Of a stretch of DNA of 64,000 nt, positions 1 through 8,259 are shown one piece after another. The stretch lies in the NCBI GenBank assembly GCA_035533075.1, contig DATLUO010000039.1, forward strand, positions 54,433 through 118,432, in the 5' to 3' direction. Below the pieces are notes generated by a model, which was not told where the DNA came from, did not search any database, and saw only the letters and a list, made by a program, of their open reading frames with translations. The translations under genes and the position numbers were made by a program. Origin of the DNA: Pirellulales bacterium (lineage in GTDB: Bacteria; Planctomycetota; Planctomycetia; Pirellulales; JAICIG01). Every line of letters begins with the position of its first letter. Position 1 is the stretch's first letter.

Positions 1-310
1 GGTTTGACAAAAACCAATCCGCCACCGGGCGGCAGTTCAGGCAATATCTCACCAGCGCGCGCCGCATTTGCTAGAATCGCGTGGTAAAGCGTTTCAATCT
101 TTACGAGCCCCATGTGAACAGAATCCTTTTTCGCCCCAGCGCGTTCTTGGTCGCGCTGTTGACGCTGCCGCTAGTCTCGCGGGCACGTGCTTGATTCACG
201 CTCTCTTGTTGCCTAGAGTGATGCGGGGAGCCAGTCAGACATGCCGCCGGAGGTAAGGCCGGCGGTCGGTTCGATGCTCCAGTGTTTCACCCAAAAGAAC
301 ACGCAACGCA
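1..310. other. No convincing gene; leader region of the moxR operon
   Basis: I see no family-like reading frame here. A 62-codon open frame (68-256) has no recognisable composition or ribosome binding site. A small GC hairpin (about 243-267, 7-bp stem CCGCCGG/CCGGCGG) lies about 45 bases before the first gene and could be a terminator of an upstream gene or a leader structure. There is no T-run after it, so its role is unknown. Confidence 0.4.
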
Positions 311-1324
311 ATGGAACAACCATCTCTCGACCAACTCCATGGCGATGACGTCGCGGCGATCGACGCCCTGCGCGAGCATTACGCGCGCTTGAAAGCCGAG
401 CTGGGCCGTGTGATCGTCGGTCAGGAACGGGTGATCGAACGGTTGGCGATCTGCCTGTTCGCCCGTGGACACGCTTTGCTGATGGGCGTGCCGGGCCTGG
501 CCAAGACGCTGCTCGTCAGCAAGCTGGCCGAGACGCTCTCGCTGCGGTTCAGCCGCATCCAGTTCACGCCCGACCTGATGCCGATGGACATCACCGGCAC
601 CGATATTCTGCAAGACATCATCGGCGGGCGGCGCGAGTTCGAGTTTGTGCATGGGCCGATCTTCGCCAACATGGTGCTGGCCGACGAGATCAACCGCGCC
701 CCGCCCAAGACGCAGGCCGCCATGCTGGAAGCGATGCAAGAACACAAGGTCACGGTGCTGGGCAAGACGTTCCGGCTCGAGCCGCCCTTCATGGTGCTGG
801 CCACGCAAAACCCGATCGAGCAGGAAGGCACGTATCCGCTGCCCGAAGCTCAGCTCGACCGCTTTATGTTCTTCATCGAAGTCGATTATCCCGACGAGGT
901 CGAAGAGATCGACATCGCCCGGCGGACCACGGGCGAGGCACTGCCCGATTTGCGGCACGTGCTGAGCGGCGACGAGATCATCGCCTGCCAGAGCCTGGTG
1001 CGGCGCGTGCCGGTGCCCGACCATATCTATGCCTATGCCGCCCGGCTGGTGCGCCGCACGCGGCCGAAAGACGGGACCGCGCCGGGCTGGCTGAAGCCGT
1101 TCGTGGCCTGGGGGGCCGGTCCGCGGGCCGTGCAGTACCTGGTGCTGGGCGCGAAGGCCCGCGCCGCGCTGTCGGGCAGCTACATGGCGCGGCTGGAAGA
1201 CGTGCGCGACGTGGCCTTGCCCGTCCTCACCCACCGCGTCATCACCACCTTTGCCGCGCAGTCCGAAGGCATCGACAGCAGCCAGATCGTGCGGCGGCTG
1301 CTGGAAGAGACGGAGGAAACGTGA
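311..1324 (+). CDS. MoxR family AAA+ ATPase
   Basis: A 337-residue AAA+ ATPase of the MoxR family. Such proteins act as chaperones that assemble or activate vWA-domain partners. The Walker A motif GVPGLAKT is at about residues 59-66, the Walker B VLADE at 122-126, and the sensor-1-like ATQNP at 164-168, followed by a C-terminal lid region. Length and motif order are normal for the family. It heads a three-gene plus-strand set with a DUF58 protein and a BatA-like membrane vWA protein, the classical MoxR neighbourhood, so it probably acts on those two proteins. The substrate is unknown. A 74-base heptamer-repeat spacer separates it from the next gene. Confidence 0.93.
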   Translation: MEQPSLDQLHGDDVAAIDALREHYARLKAELGRVIVGQERVIERLAICLFARGHALLMGVPGLAKTLLVSKLAETLSLRFSRIQFTPDLMPMDITGTDILQDIIGGRREFEFVHGPIFANMVLADEINRAPPKTQAAMLEAMQEHKVTVLGKTFRLEPPFMVLATQNPIEQEGTYPLPEAQLDRFMFFIEVDYPDEVEEIDIARRTTGEALPDLRHVLSGDEIIACQSLVRRVPVPDHIYAYAARLVRRTRPKDGTAPGWLKPFVAWGAGPRAVQYLVLGAKARAALSGSYMARLEDVRDVALPVLTHRVITTFAAQSEGIDSSQIVRRLLEETEET

Positions 1325-1389
1325 TTCGATTTTGGATTTTGGATTTTGGATTCCCACCAATCCAAAATCCAAAATCGAAAATCCAAAAT
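1323..1389. repeat. Inverted pair of ATTTTGG heptamer arrays
   Basis: Tandem copies of the 7-nt word ATTTTGG (1323-1352) face a reverse-complement array (1359-1389), giving an AT-rich hairpin between moxR and the DUF58 gene in otherwise GC-rich DNA. One arm recurs nearly unchanged at 61213-61238. The repeat is readable in frame ahead of the DUF58 start, but the encoded peptide is unlike the family N-terminus, so translation more likely begins at 1399. Confidence 0.85.
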
Positions 1390-1398
1390 GGTCGTCCC

Positions 1399-2304
1399 AT
1401 GCAACATCAATCCCGCCCGTTCCTCGATCCCAAAGTCCTGGCCCGGCTGGCCGGCATTCCGCTCTTCGCGCGGCAGCCGATGCAGGGCACAGTGTCGGGC
1501 AGGCATCAAAGTCCGCACCGCGGCTCCAGCGTCGAGTTCGCCGAGTATCGCGAGTACGTGCCGGGCGACGACGTGCGGCGGATCGACTGGCGGGCCTACG
1601 GCCGCAGCGACCGCTATTACGTCAAGGAGTTCGAGGCCGACACCAACCTGCGTTGCTGCCTGGTGCTCGATACCAGCGGCTCGATGGACTTCGGCTCGCG
1701 GGGGCAGACGAAGATCGAATACGCGCGGCGGATCGCGGGGGCCTTGAGCTACCTGGCCGTGTTGCAAGGCGACGCCGTGGGGCTGACGTGCATCGCCGGC
1801 GGCGTGGTGCGCAACATCCCGCCGCGCCGCAACCCGGCCCATCTCTCGGCCGTGTACGACGTGCTGGAGGCGACGCGGCCGCGCGGCACGACGCAGTTGC
1901 CCGAAGCGCTGCACGAGCTGGCCGAGACCGTCCGTCAACGGGCGTTGATCGTCGTTCTCTCCGACCTGTTCGTGGAGCCGGAGCAGTTGCGCGAGTGCTT
2001 CGAGCACCTGCGGTTCCGCAAGCACGACGTGGCGGTGTTTCACCTGCTCGATCCGCTGGAGCTCGACTTCGACTTCCGCCGGCCGATGCGGTTCGTCGAT
2101 CTGGAAGGCGGCACCTCGATCTTCGCCGAGCCGAACGCCATCGCCGAGCGTTACCTGGCGGCGCTGCGGATGTACCTCGATCGCCTGAAGCAGATCGTGC
2201 TGGAATCGGTCGTCGATTACCACCGCGTCAACCTCAGCGACGACTACGAGCAGGTGCTGGCCCGCTTTCTTACGCAACGCTCCCGCTGGCGAGGCCGGCC
2301 GTGA
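1399..2304 (+). CDS. DUF58 domain protein (vWA-like)
   Basis: A 301-residue protein with the DUF58 signature YREYVPGDDVRRIDWR at about residues 50-65 and a following vWA fold with the metal-binding DTSGS at 91-95. DUF58 proteins are encoded beside MoxR ATPases and are thought to be their clients. No function is firmly established. The ATG at 1399 is chosen because the in-frame sequence before it is made of heptamer repeats. Its stop overlaps the next start (GTGA at 2301-2304), so the two are translationally coupled. No signal peptide or membrane segment is apparent, which suggests a cytoplasmic location. Confidence 0.92.
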   Translation: MQHQSRPFLDPKVLARLAGIPLFARQPMQGTVSGRHQSPHRGSSVEFAEYREYVPGDDVRRIDWRAYGRSDRYYVKEFEADTNLRCCLVLDTSGSMDFGSRGQTKIEYARRIAGALSYLAVLQGDAVGLTCIAGGVVRNIPPRRNPAHLSAVYDVLEATRPRGTTQLPEALHELAETVRQRALIVVLSDLFVEPEQLRECFEHLRFRKHDVAVFHLLDPLELDFDFRRPMRFVDLEGGTSIFAEPNAIAERYLAALRMYLDRLKQIVLESVVDYHRVNLSDDYEQVLARFLTQRSRWRGRP

Positions 2305-4280
2305 TTTTTCTGCATCCGCTGCTGCTGGCCGGGCTGGCGCTCACGGCGTTGCCGGTGCTGATCCATCTGATCAACCAGTTGCGCTACCGCACCATTCGCT
2401 GGGGCGCGATGATGTTTTTGTTGCAGGCCAATCGCATGGCCCGCGGGCTGGCGCGGCTGCGGCAGTGGCTGGTGCTGTTGATGCGGATGCTGGCCATCGC
2501 CTGCCTGGTGTTCGTCATCAGCCGCCCGTTGGCCAGCGGCTGGATGGGTTGGGCCGGCGGACACGCCGACACGACGATCATCCTGCTCGACCGTTCGCCC
2601 AGCATGGCCGACGCCTCGGCCGGCCGCTCGAAACTGCTGGCCGCGCGCAAGCAGCTTGCCGACGCGCTCGGCCGGCTCTCGTCGACCCGCTGGGTGCTGA
2701 TCGAAAGCGCGACGGCCCGGCCCCGCGAGCTGGAGTCGCCCGCGGCGCTGGAACAATTGCCTGAGACGGGTCCGACCAGCGCCGCGGCCGATCTGCCGGC
2801 CATGCTGGAAGCGGCCCGCGATTACCTTGTCGCCAACCAGTCGGGCAGCACGGAGGTCTGGATCTGCTCCGACCTGCGGGCCAACGACTGGAACGCCGAC
2901 GACAGCCGTTGGGGCCGATTGCGCAGCTCGTTCGCCGGGCTGCCGCAGCCCGTCGGCTTTCACCTGCTCGCCTACAGCCAGCCGCCGCGGGGCGACGTGG
3001 CCGTGCGCGTGACTTCCGTCCGCCACCGTAAGTTGGGCGACGGCATCGAGCTGTTGGTGTCGTTGCGGCTATCGACACCTGCGGCCGCCGGCGGGCCGCT
3101 CACGGTGCCGGTGCGGTTCGACATCGGCGGCGCGCGATCGACCTTGAGCGTGGAGCTTTCCGGCACGAGCGTCGAGGTGCGAGATCATCGTATCGTGCTC
3201 GACGGCAAGCACCAGCGTGGCTGGGGCCGCGTGTCGGTTCCGGCCGACAGCAACCCCGCCAACAACGAGTATTACTTTGCTTTCGACGCGACGCAGTCGG
3301 CCCACGCGCTGATCGTGTCCGACGAGCGCGAGGTCGCCGAGTCGCTGCGGTTGGCGGCGTCGATCTCTCCCGATCCGGGCAACCTCTCTTCCGCCGACGT
3401 TGTGCCGACCGACCAGATCGACGGTATCGACTGGAGCAAAGCGGCGCTGGTGCTATGGCAGGCGCCGCTGCCGGCCGGCGAACCGGCCCGGCAGCTTGCG
3501 GCGTTGGTCGACCGCGGCGGACAAGTGATCTTCTTTCCGCCGCGACAGGTGACCGATGACTCCGCCTTCGGCCTGTACTGGAAATCGTGGACTGCGGTGG
3601 GCGACGACGCGGTGATCGATCGTTGGCGTAGCGACGAAGACCTATTGGCGAATACGCAAAGCGGCGCGGCCTTGCCGGTCGGCAAGCTTCGAATTCGCAA
3701 GGTGTGCGCGGTGGCCGGCGAGGCGACTCCGCTGGCGGCTTTGCCCGGCGGCGAGACGCTGGTGGCCCGTGCCGCCACGCCTCGCGGCGGCGTTTACTTC
3801 TGGGCCACGACGCCCGCCGCCACCGACTCGAACCTGGCGACTGAAGGCGTTGTGCTGTATGTCGCGGTGCAGCGGGCATTGGCGGCGGGCGCGGCGGCGC
3901 TGGGCACCGCCCGGCAGGTGGCGGCCGGCAGCGGCGATTCCGACATGGCGACCACGTGGCAGCGGCTGGCCGGCAGCGAGACGGCCTTGTCGAGCGAATA
4001 TGCCGTGCAGGCCGGCGCGTATGCCGCTGGCGACGTGCTGCTGGCCGTCAATCGGCCGGAACAAGAAGATTTGGCCGCGTCGTTGGACGATGCTCGTGTG
4101 GCCGGCCTGTTTCAGGGCCTCGATTTTACGCGGATCGACCAAGTGGCTTCCAGCGAGCGATCGCCGGTGGAAGAGATTTGGCGGTCGTTCTTGATTGCCA
4201 TGCTGGCCGCGCTGGTGGCCGAGGCCTGGCTCTGTCTTCCGCGCCGCGTGCAAGTGGGCCTCGCTCCAGTGACGGCGTAG
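2301..4280 (+). CDS. BatA-like membrane protein with vWA domain
   Basis: A 659-residue membrane protein. The N-terminal BatA-type segment has two hydrophobic helices (about residues 3-22 and 55-75) separated by a basic stretch with RYRTIRWGAMMFL. A vWA domain with a degenerate MIDAS (DRSPSMAD, about 97-104) follows, then a long extracytoplasmic middle region, and a single helix near the C-terminus (about 635-655). The start is a GTG overlapping the DUF58 stop. Proteins of this kind complete MoxR-DUF58 operons. In many planctomycetes a fourth gene (another large membrane protein with a glutamine-amidotransferase-like fold) follows, but here the set ends at a large palindrome. The exact role is unknown. 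Confidence 0.88.
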   Translation: MIFLHPLLLAGLALTALPVLIHLINQLRYRTIRWGAMMFLLQANRMARGLARLRQWLVLLMRMLAIACLVFVISRPLASGWMGWAGGHADTTIILLDRSPSMADASAGRSKLLAARKQLADALGRLSSTRWVLIESATARPRELESPAALEQLPETGPTSAAADLPAMLEAARDYLVANQSGSTEVWICSDLRANDWNADDSRWGRLRSSFAGLPQPVGFHLLAYSQPPRGDVAVRVTSVRHRKLGDGIELLVSLRLSTPAAAGGPLTVPVRFDIGGARSTLSVELSGTSVEVRDHRIVLDGKHQRGWGRVSVPADSNPANNEYYFAFDATQSAHALIVSDEREVAESLRLAASISPDPGNLSSADVVPTDQIDGIDWSKAALVLWQAPLPAGEPARQLAALVDRGGQVIFFPPRQVTDDSAFGLYWKSWTAVGDDAVIDRWRSDEDLLANTQSGAALPVGKLRIRKVCAVAGEATPLAALPGGETLVARAATPRGGVYFWATTPAATDSNLATEGVVLYVAVQRALAAGAAALGTARQVAAGSGDSDMATTWQRLAGSETALSSEYAVQAGAYAAGDVLLAVNRPEQEDLAASLDDARVAGLFQGLDFTRIDQVASSERSPVEEIWRSFLIAMLAALVAEAWLCLPRRVQVGLAPVTA

Positions 4281-4289
4281 ACGGGTGGT

Positions 4290-4443
4290 GTCTTAATAGT
4301 GAGTTGGCCGTAGCAATAGCCGTAGGGTGGGACCAGCGAGCTTGCGAGCGCCGGCCCACCACGACTGCCGAAAATGGTGGGCCGGCGCTCGCAAGCTCGC
4401 TGGTCCCACCCTACACCTCGTGACCAACTCACTGTTAAGAGAC
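4290..4443. repeat. Palindrome family A, complete copy 1
   Basis: Two perfect 39-bp arms (4322-4360 and 4376-4414) flank a 15-nt loop. The arms contain GGTGGGACCAGCGAGC and GCGAGCGCCGGCCCACC. Outer imperfect arms (4290-4307 and 4424-4443, with TAGTGAGTTGG and CCAACTCACT) extend the hairpin to about 150 nt. The same 39-bp arms with an unrelated 15-nt loop occur at 18813-18905, and single-arm relatives at 58265-58286, 61251-61287 and 63931-63969. The element could also stop transcription after the BatA-like gene. Confidence 0.92.
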
Positions 4444-4499
4444 TACCCGTAGACAACCGCGTTTGCATGGGCGGCGTGGGTGCGCTAGAATTAAATCGT

Positions 4500-4937
4500 A
4501 TGTCTACGAGTCAACCGCTTTCCGATCCTGCTCCTCTACCTCTGATCGAATCCGTGCTCGGCGCTTCGCCGGAGGTCGTGCTCACGCGTCCGACGCAAGA
4601 CGCCGACGAGCAGATAATCGCGTGGAAGGCCCATGAAGAGCGCCTCGCCGCTTGGACGCCAGCGAGCGGCGAACCGGACGTCCGAGCTGACGAAGACGGA
4701 TACGTGCTGCCTGGCCACAAGACGGTTGCGGTGGCACTGCAGATCGCGGCGCGGCTGCGCGAAGCCGGGGTATGCGCTCCCTTTCGGACCGGGCAAACTG
4801 CAAACGGCGGCATCAACTTCGAGTGGAGGAGCGGCAACCGTACACAAAGGCTGACCGTTAACTCTCGCGGTGAAACGGAACTCGCGAGATTTGAAGACTC
4901 CAATCTCATCTTCAGGGAACCCGTCTCCTTAGCCTAG
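4500..4937 (+). CDS. Hypothetical protein
   Basis: A 145-residue protein that I do not recognise. It has no signal peptide, membrane helix or catalytic motif. The composition is ordinary for a soluble protein, with a Pro-rich start and a basic centre (EWRSGNRTQRLTVNSRGET) that looks like antiparallel strands. The ATG at 4500 is preferred over in-frame starts at 4374 and 4467, which would translate part of palindrome A or the spacer. It stands alone on the plus strand, convergent with the minus-strand ABC operon, with 15 bases between the stops. It may be an immunity-like or simply orphan gene, with no support for either. Confidence 0.55.
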   Translation: MSTSQPLSDPAPLPLIESVLGASPEVVLTRPTQDADEQIIAWKAHEERLAAWTPASGEPDVRADEDGYVLPGHKTVAVALQIAARLREAGVCAPFRTGQTANGGINFEWRSGNRTQRLTVNSRGETELARFEDSNLIFREPVSLA

Positions 4938-4952
4938 GTGCATCGTCACAGT

Positions 4953-5318
4953 TTACGTGTCGGTGCCAAACTCGTTCAGCAGTCTGTCGATCCGTGCGTG
5001 CAGCTCGCCGCGGGAGACCACGAGATCGCATCCCGCCTGACGGGCGGCGGCCAGCAGGCCCGTGTGGACGTGCGGCCCGAATGCGATGACCTTCGCCTGC
5101 GGCAGACGCGACCGCAACTCCGGCATCAACTCGCCGATCTTCAGACCCGGCGTCGATAGGTCGATGATGACCAGCGCGGGAGCTTCGCCCTCAAGCCTTT
5201 CTTCGATTGCGCTGGTGCCCAGGGCGGTGCGCAGCTCGGCGCCGGCGCGACTCGCGGCGCCCGTGACGGCCGAAACGCACGCCAAATCGGCGGTGATCAA
5301 CAGGACCGGTGCGGCCAT
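4953..5318 (-). CDS. Receiver-like (CheY-fold) domain protein
   Basis: A 121-residue protein that resembles a response-regulator receiver: a hydrophobic first strand (APVLLITAD), a strand ending in Asp (ALVIIDLSTPG, the usual phospho-acceptor position), a third strand (KVIAFGPHV) and a C-terminal helix. The usual acidic pair at the end of strand 1 is reduced to a single Asp, and the conserved Lys after strand 5 is not evident, so it may be a pseudo-receiver. The ATG at 5318 begins one base after the stop of the upstream ABC permease, so it is the last gene of that operon. Its partner is unknown. Confidence 0.65.
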   Translation of the reverse strand: MAAPVLLITADLACVSAVTGAASRAGAELRTALGTSAIEERLEGEAPALVIIDLSTPGLKIGELMPELRSRLPQAKVIAFGPHVHTGLLAAARQAGCDLVVSRGELHARIDRLLNEFGTDT

Positions 5319-5319
5319 G

Positions 5320-8259
5320 TCATTCTGGCTCCTTGGGCTGCTGTTGCCCCCTCTCGCTCGTCGCGATGGGAATGGGAAACGCCAGCCCTTCAATATATTG
5401 CAGCGGTTCATAAACGTCTGGATTGTCTGGCGCCAATGGGGCCGCAGCGCCTGGGGGCGCTGGCCCGCCCATGGGCATGCCCGGCCAGCCGCCGGCGCCC
5501 GCGGCAGGCACGGCCATGCCGGCGCCGATTCGCATGCGTCGCTCGTGGATCGGGTCGTCCGGTGAAGTGCGCCGCAGACGGTCGAGCGTGCCCCGCACGT
5601 CCTCGGCCGAAGTCACATGATTACCTGGACTGTAAATCAGAGGCGTGCCGGCGGGCACCGTCGCGACGTTCTCTGAACGAACAGAGGCTTTGAGCCCCCA
5701 TCGCAGCCATTCAAAGGGCTGATTGCTGTACGGATCGCCGGGCAGCGGGGCGAAGTACTCACCCAAATCGCTCAGTTTCTCCGGAAGTTCGTCATGCCCC
5801 AATCGCCACCATTCGGCAGCCAGTGCCAGCAGGGTCGCGCGGCGATAACACAACGTCCAACGCCTCGCCTCGACGAAACCTTCGGTGGGAAGATATGGGT
5901 GAAAGAGAGTTGTCTGGCTAAGGACCTGCGCTCGTGCGAGATCGACCCGGGGCGAGACGACGGCCGGTGTGACCCGGCCAAGAACCCGACCAAGAAGGAC
6001 CAGCTCGGCGGCTCCGGCCTCGGTCATATTCAAGGCCGTCTCATATCTCAGTAGTCGCCGGGCTCGGGTGAATTCCCAGGGCGCCCACCTGAGAACCCAT
6101 GGATCCGGTCGGGCCTGGATCTGCTCGATCCAACTGAGGTCCGCCTGATATTCTCGCCACAGCACGTCGGTCAACGGCTCATTCGGCACGTCGCGCCGTT
6201 GTAGTTTGCCCACCGCAGCTTTCAGGCGATCCACGGTTTGCCCCTCGCGCGCTCCCCAGCGAGTCAACTGCGATAAAGCGGCGCGTTCCATGTCGTCTCC
6301 CAAAACCTCGCCGAGGACACCGCTTCGCCGACGTATGAGACGCGCAAAGTTGAGAACGGCGTGGTAGCGCTTCCAAGCCTTGTCCAGTTCGCCGTTGCCC
6401 TCGGCTACTTGGCCGTACCGTATGATCGATTCTGCCGTATTTGCCCAGCCGCTCGCCGCGCTCGGCGTCGTTTCTCCGGTGGCTGCGTCGGCCGGGAGCC
6501 GTAACAGCGCGCTGACGACGGCATCGACGCGTCCGCGATTCTCCTGCAACCACGTCCTCACGTCCGGATCGGGCCCCTCATTGCCGGGGTCCGTCAATGC
6601 CTGAAGGCCCGCGCCACGCTGTGGCCGCAGTTGCTCGCACGCATTGAGGAACAAGCGAACGGCCTGGATGGCTTCCGATCCGGGCGCTGGAGGGCCGTGA
6701 ACCTCGAAGTTGCCGATCTCCATTTCCGGAATCTCCCACACGCGGTATGCCGGCACCGCGACGAGTAGTGCCAAGGCGGGAACGACCAGCGCGGCGACCG
6801 GCGGCAGCAGCGCGCGAAGGCCGCGGCGTTCGAGAATCCAGCGCGTCGAGCGGAGCCAGGTGGCGGCGAACAGCCCGGCCGCCAGCGGTGCCACCGACCA
6901 CCACCAACCGATGGCCAGCACCTGCATCAACGCCGCCCAGGCCAACAGCAGGCCGGCGAGAATGACACCGAACACCGCCGCCACCAGGCCGCTACGGCAA
7001 AACATCGAGCAGAACTGCCCGGCGCCGAACGCCAGCGACGTCCACACGAAATAGCCGGTCACCCCCGCGACCCAGTCAACCCGCCACCGGCTGCCCGGCG
7101 GCCAGATGTCGACCGCGAACCAGGACAACACGAGCGGTCGGGTCCAAGCGGAGGCGAAGGACTGGGAAATTGAAACCAACTCCAGCGGCACGACGAGTAG
7201 ATGTGCAATGAGCAACACCGTCGCCAGCACGACGGCCGCGCCGCCCCAGAACAACTGGCGGCCGCGCCACACGATCCGCGGGGGCACGCCCCGCTCGGCG
7301 AAAAAGCGGAATTGCGACCCCTCTTGGTCGCCGAGGAACGTGCAGGACCCAAGCAGTGCGAGCACGAGCCCGACTGCCGGAATCACCCCTACGCCAACAA
7401 GCGGGTCGCCCCACGCGGCCAAGGGCAGCAGCAAACCGAGCGCCAGGAGCACCGCCAACATCCGCCGGGAGCGCTGCCACTCCTGCCACAACAGTCGCTT
7501 CAAAGCTATCTGCCGCAGGCCCTCTTGCCGATGCCGAGCCGCGGCGCTGCGCCGACCGTGCAACCAGGCCGCGCCAACACGTGCGTCAATCAGCCACACC
7601 GCAGCCGTGGCCAGCGGAATGGTCGTGTACAACAGGCCTGGTTCCGGTGGACGCCAACTGGTGAAACCGAAAAGAAGTGCCATATCGAGGCCGCCAAACG
7701 TACCGATGGAGGTGACGAAGAGGCATGCCCCAGCCGCGATGGCGCCCAGCACCGCGGCCATCAAGGGCCGTGCCGAGCGGAGCGAGAAAAACACCGACCA
7801 ACCCATCGCTTGCAGCACCATAGCCGCGTAAATCGAGGCCGCTTCAAACGCGCCGCGTAAGGCACATGGTTCGGTCATGCGCGCGATGGACATGTCGTCG
7901 GCCGCCGATGGCAGCCCGCCCAATGCGACGCCGAGCAGCACCACTGTAAGCAGCAGCGTGGCGGCGAGCGCCACGAACACTTTGCCGGCGAAGAGCCGCA
8001 TCGACGTGAGCGGCAAGTACCGCAGAAACTCGTGCGTCGATTCCTCGCGTTCCAACGCGAACAGCGTGGCCCCGGCGCCCAACGCAAAGCAGGGTGGCAA
8101 AATGCCTGCCAGGCCAAACAAGCCGGGCAGCCGCTCCCGCGGGTCGGCTGCGAGCAAAAAGATCAGCCCGTCGCAACCGAGCCCAAAGAGGGCCAGCGCC
8201 AGCCAAAACCCGCGCAGCACGCGGTACTCTTTCCACATCAGGCGAAGCATCGCGGTCAT
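5320..8259 (-). CDS. ABC-2 type permease fused to a large C-terminal extracytoplasmic domain
   Basis: A 979-residue protein. About residues 1-530 hold two clusters of hydrophobic helices typical of ABC-2 permeases, starting with MWKEYRVLRGFWLALALFGLG. After a last helix comes a soluble region of about 430 residues. It ends with a stretch resembling a segment common in planctomycete secreted proteins (EWWRLGHDELPEKLSDL followed by LPGDPYSNQPFEW) and a Pro/Gly/Ala-rich tail. The start overlaps the stop of the ATPase gene (ATGA at 8256-8259), so this is the membrane half of the exporter. The added domain may bind the substrate or an outer component, which is inference. The cargo is unknown. Confidence 0.85.
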   Translation of the reverse strand: MTAMLRLMWKEYRVLRGFWLALALFGLGCDGLIFLLAADPRERLPGLFGLAGILPPCFALGAGATLFALEREESTHEFLRYLPLTSMRLFAGKVFVALAATLLLTVVLLGVALGGLPSAADDMSIARMTEPCALRGAFEAASIYAAMVLQAMGWSVFFSLRSARPLMAAVLGAIAAGACLFVTSIGTFGGLDMALLFGFTSWRPPEPGLLYTTIPLATAAVWLIDARVGAAWLHGRRSAAARHRQEGLRQIALKRLLWQEWQRSRRMLAVLLALGLLLPLAAWGDPLVGVGVIPAVGLVLALLGSCTFLGDQEGSQFRFFAERGVPPRIVWRGRQLFWGGAAVVLATVLLIAHLLVVPLELVSISQSFASAWTRPLVLSWFAVDIWPPGSRWRVDWVAGVTGYFVWTSLAFGAGQFCSMFCRSGLVAAVFGVILAGLLLAWAALMQVLAIGWWWSVAPLAAGLFAATWLRSTRWILERRGLRALLPPVAALVVPALALLVAVPAYRVWEIPEMEIGNFEVHGPPAPGSEAIQAVRLFLNACEQLRPQRGAGLQALTDPGNEGPDPDVRTWLQENRGRVDAVVSALLRLPADAATGETTPSAASGWANTAESIIRYGQVAEGNGELDKAWKRYHAVLNFARLIRRRSGVLGEVLGDDMERAALSQLTRWGAREGQTVDRLKAAVGKLQRRDVPNEPLTDVLWREYQADLSWIEQIQARPDPWVLRWAPWEFTRARRLLRYETALNMTEAGAAELVLLGRVLGRVTPAVVSPRVDLARAQVLSQTTLFHPYLPTEGFVEARRWTLCYRRATLLALAAEWWRLGHDELPEKLSDLGEYFAPLPGDPYSNQPFEWLRWGLKASVRSENVATVPAGTPLIYSPGNHVTSAEDVRGTLDRLRRTSPDDPIHERRMRIGAGMAVPAAGAGGWPGMPMGGPAPPGAAAPLAPDNPDVYEPLQYIEGLAFPIPIATSERGQQQPKEPE

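Noticed and set aside
68..256. A 62-codon open frame ahead of moxR
   Set aside because: No ribosome binding site, no family resemblance and composition like random GC-rich sequence.
1251..4280. A 1009-codon frame that would fuse DUF58-region sequence to the BatA-like protein
   Set aside because: Before 2301 this frame overlaps the DUF58 gene out of phase and is Arg-rich noise. Family sequence starts at the GTG at 2301.
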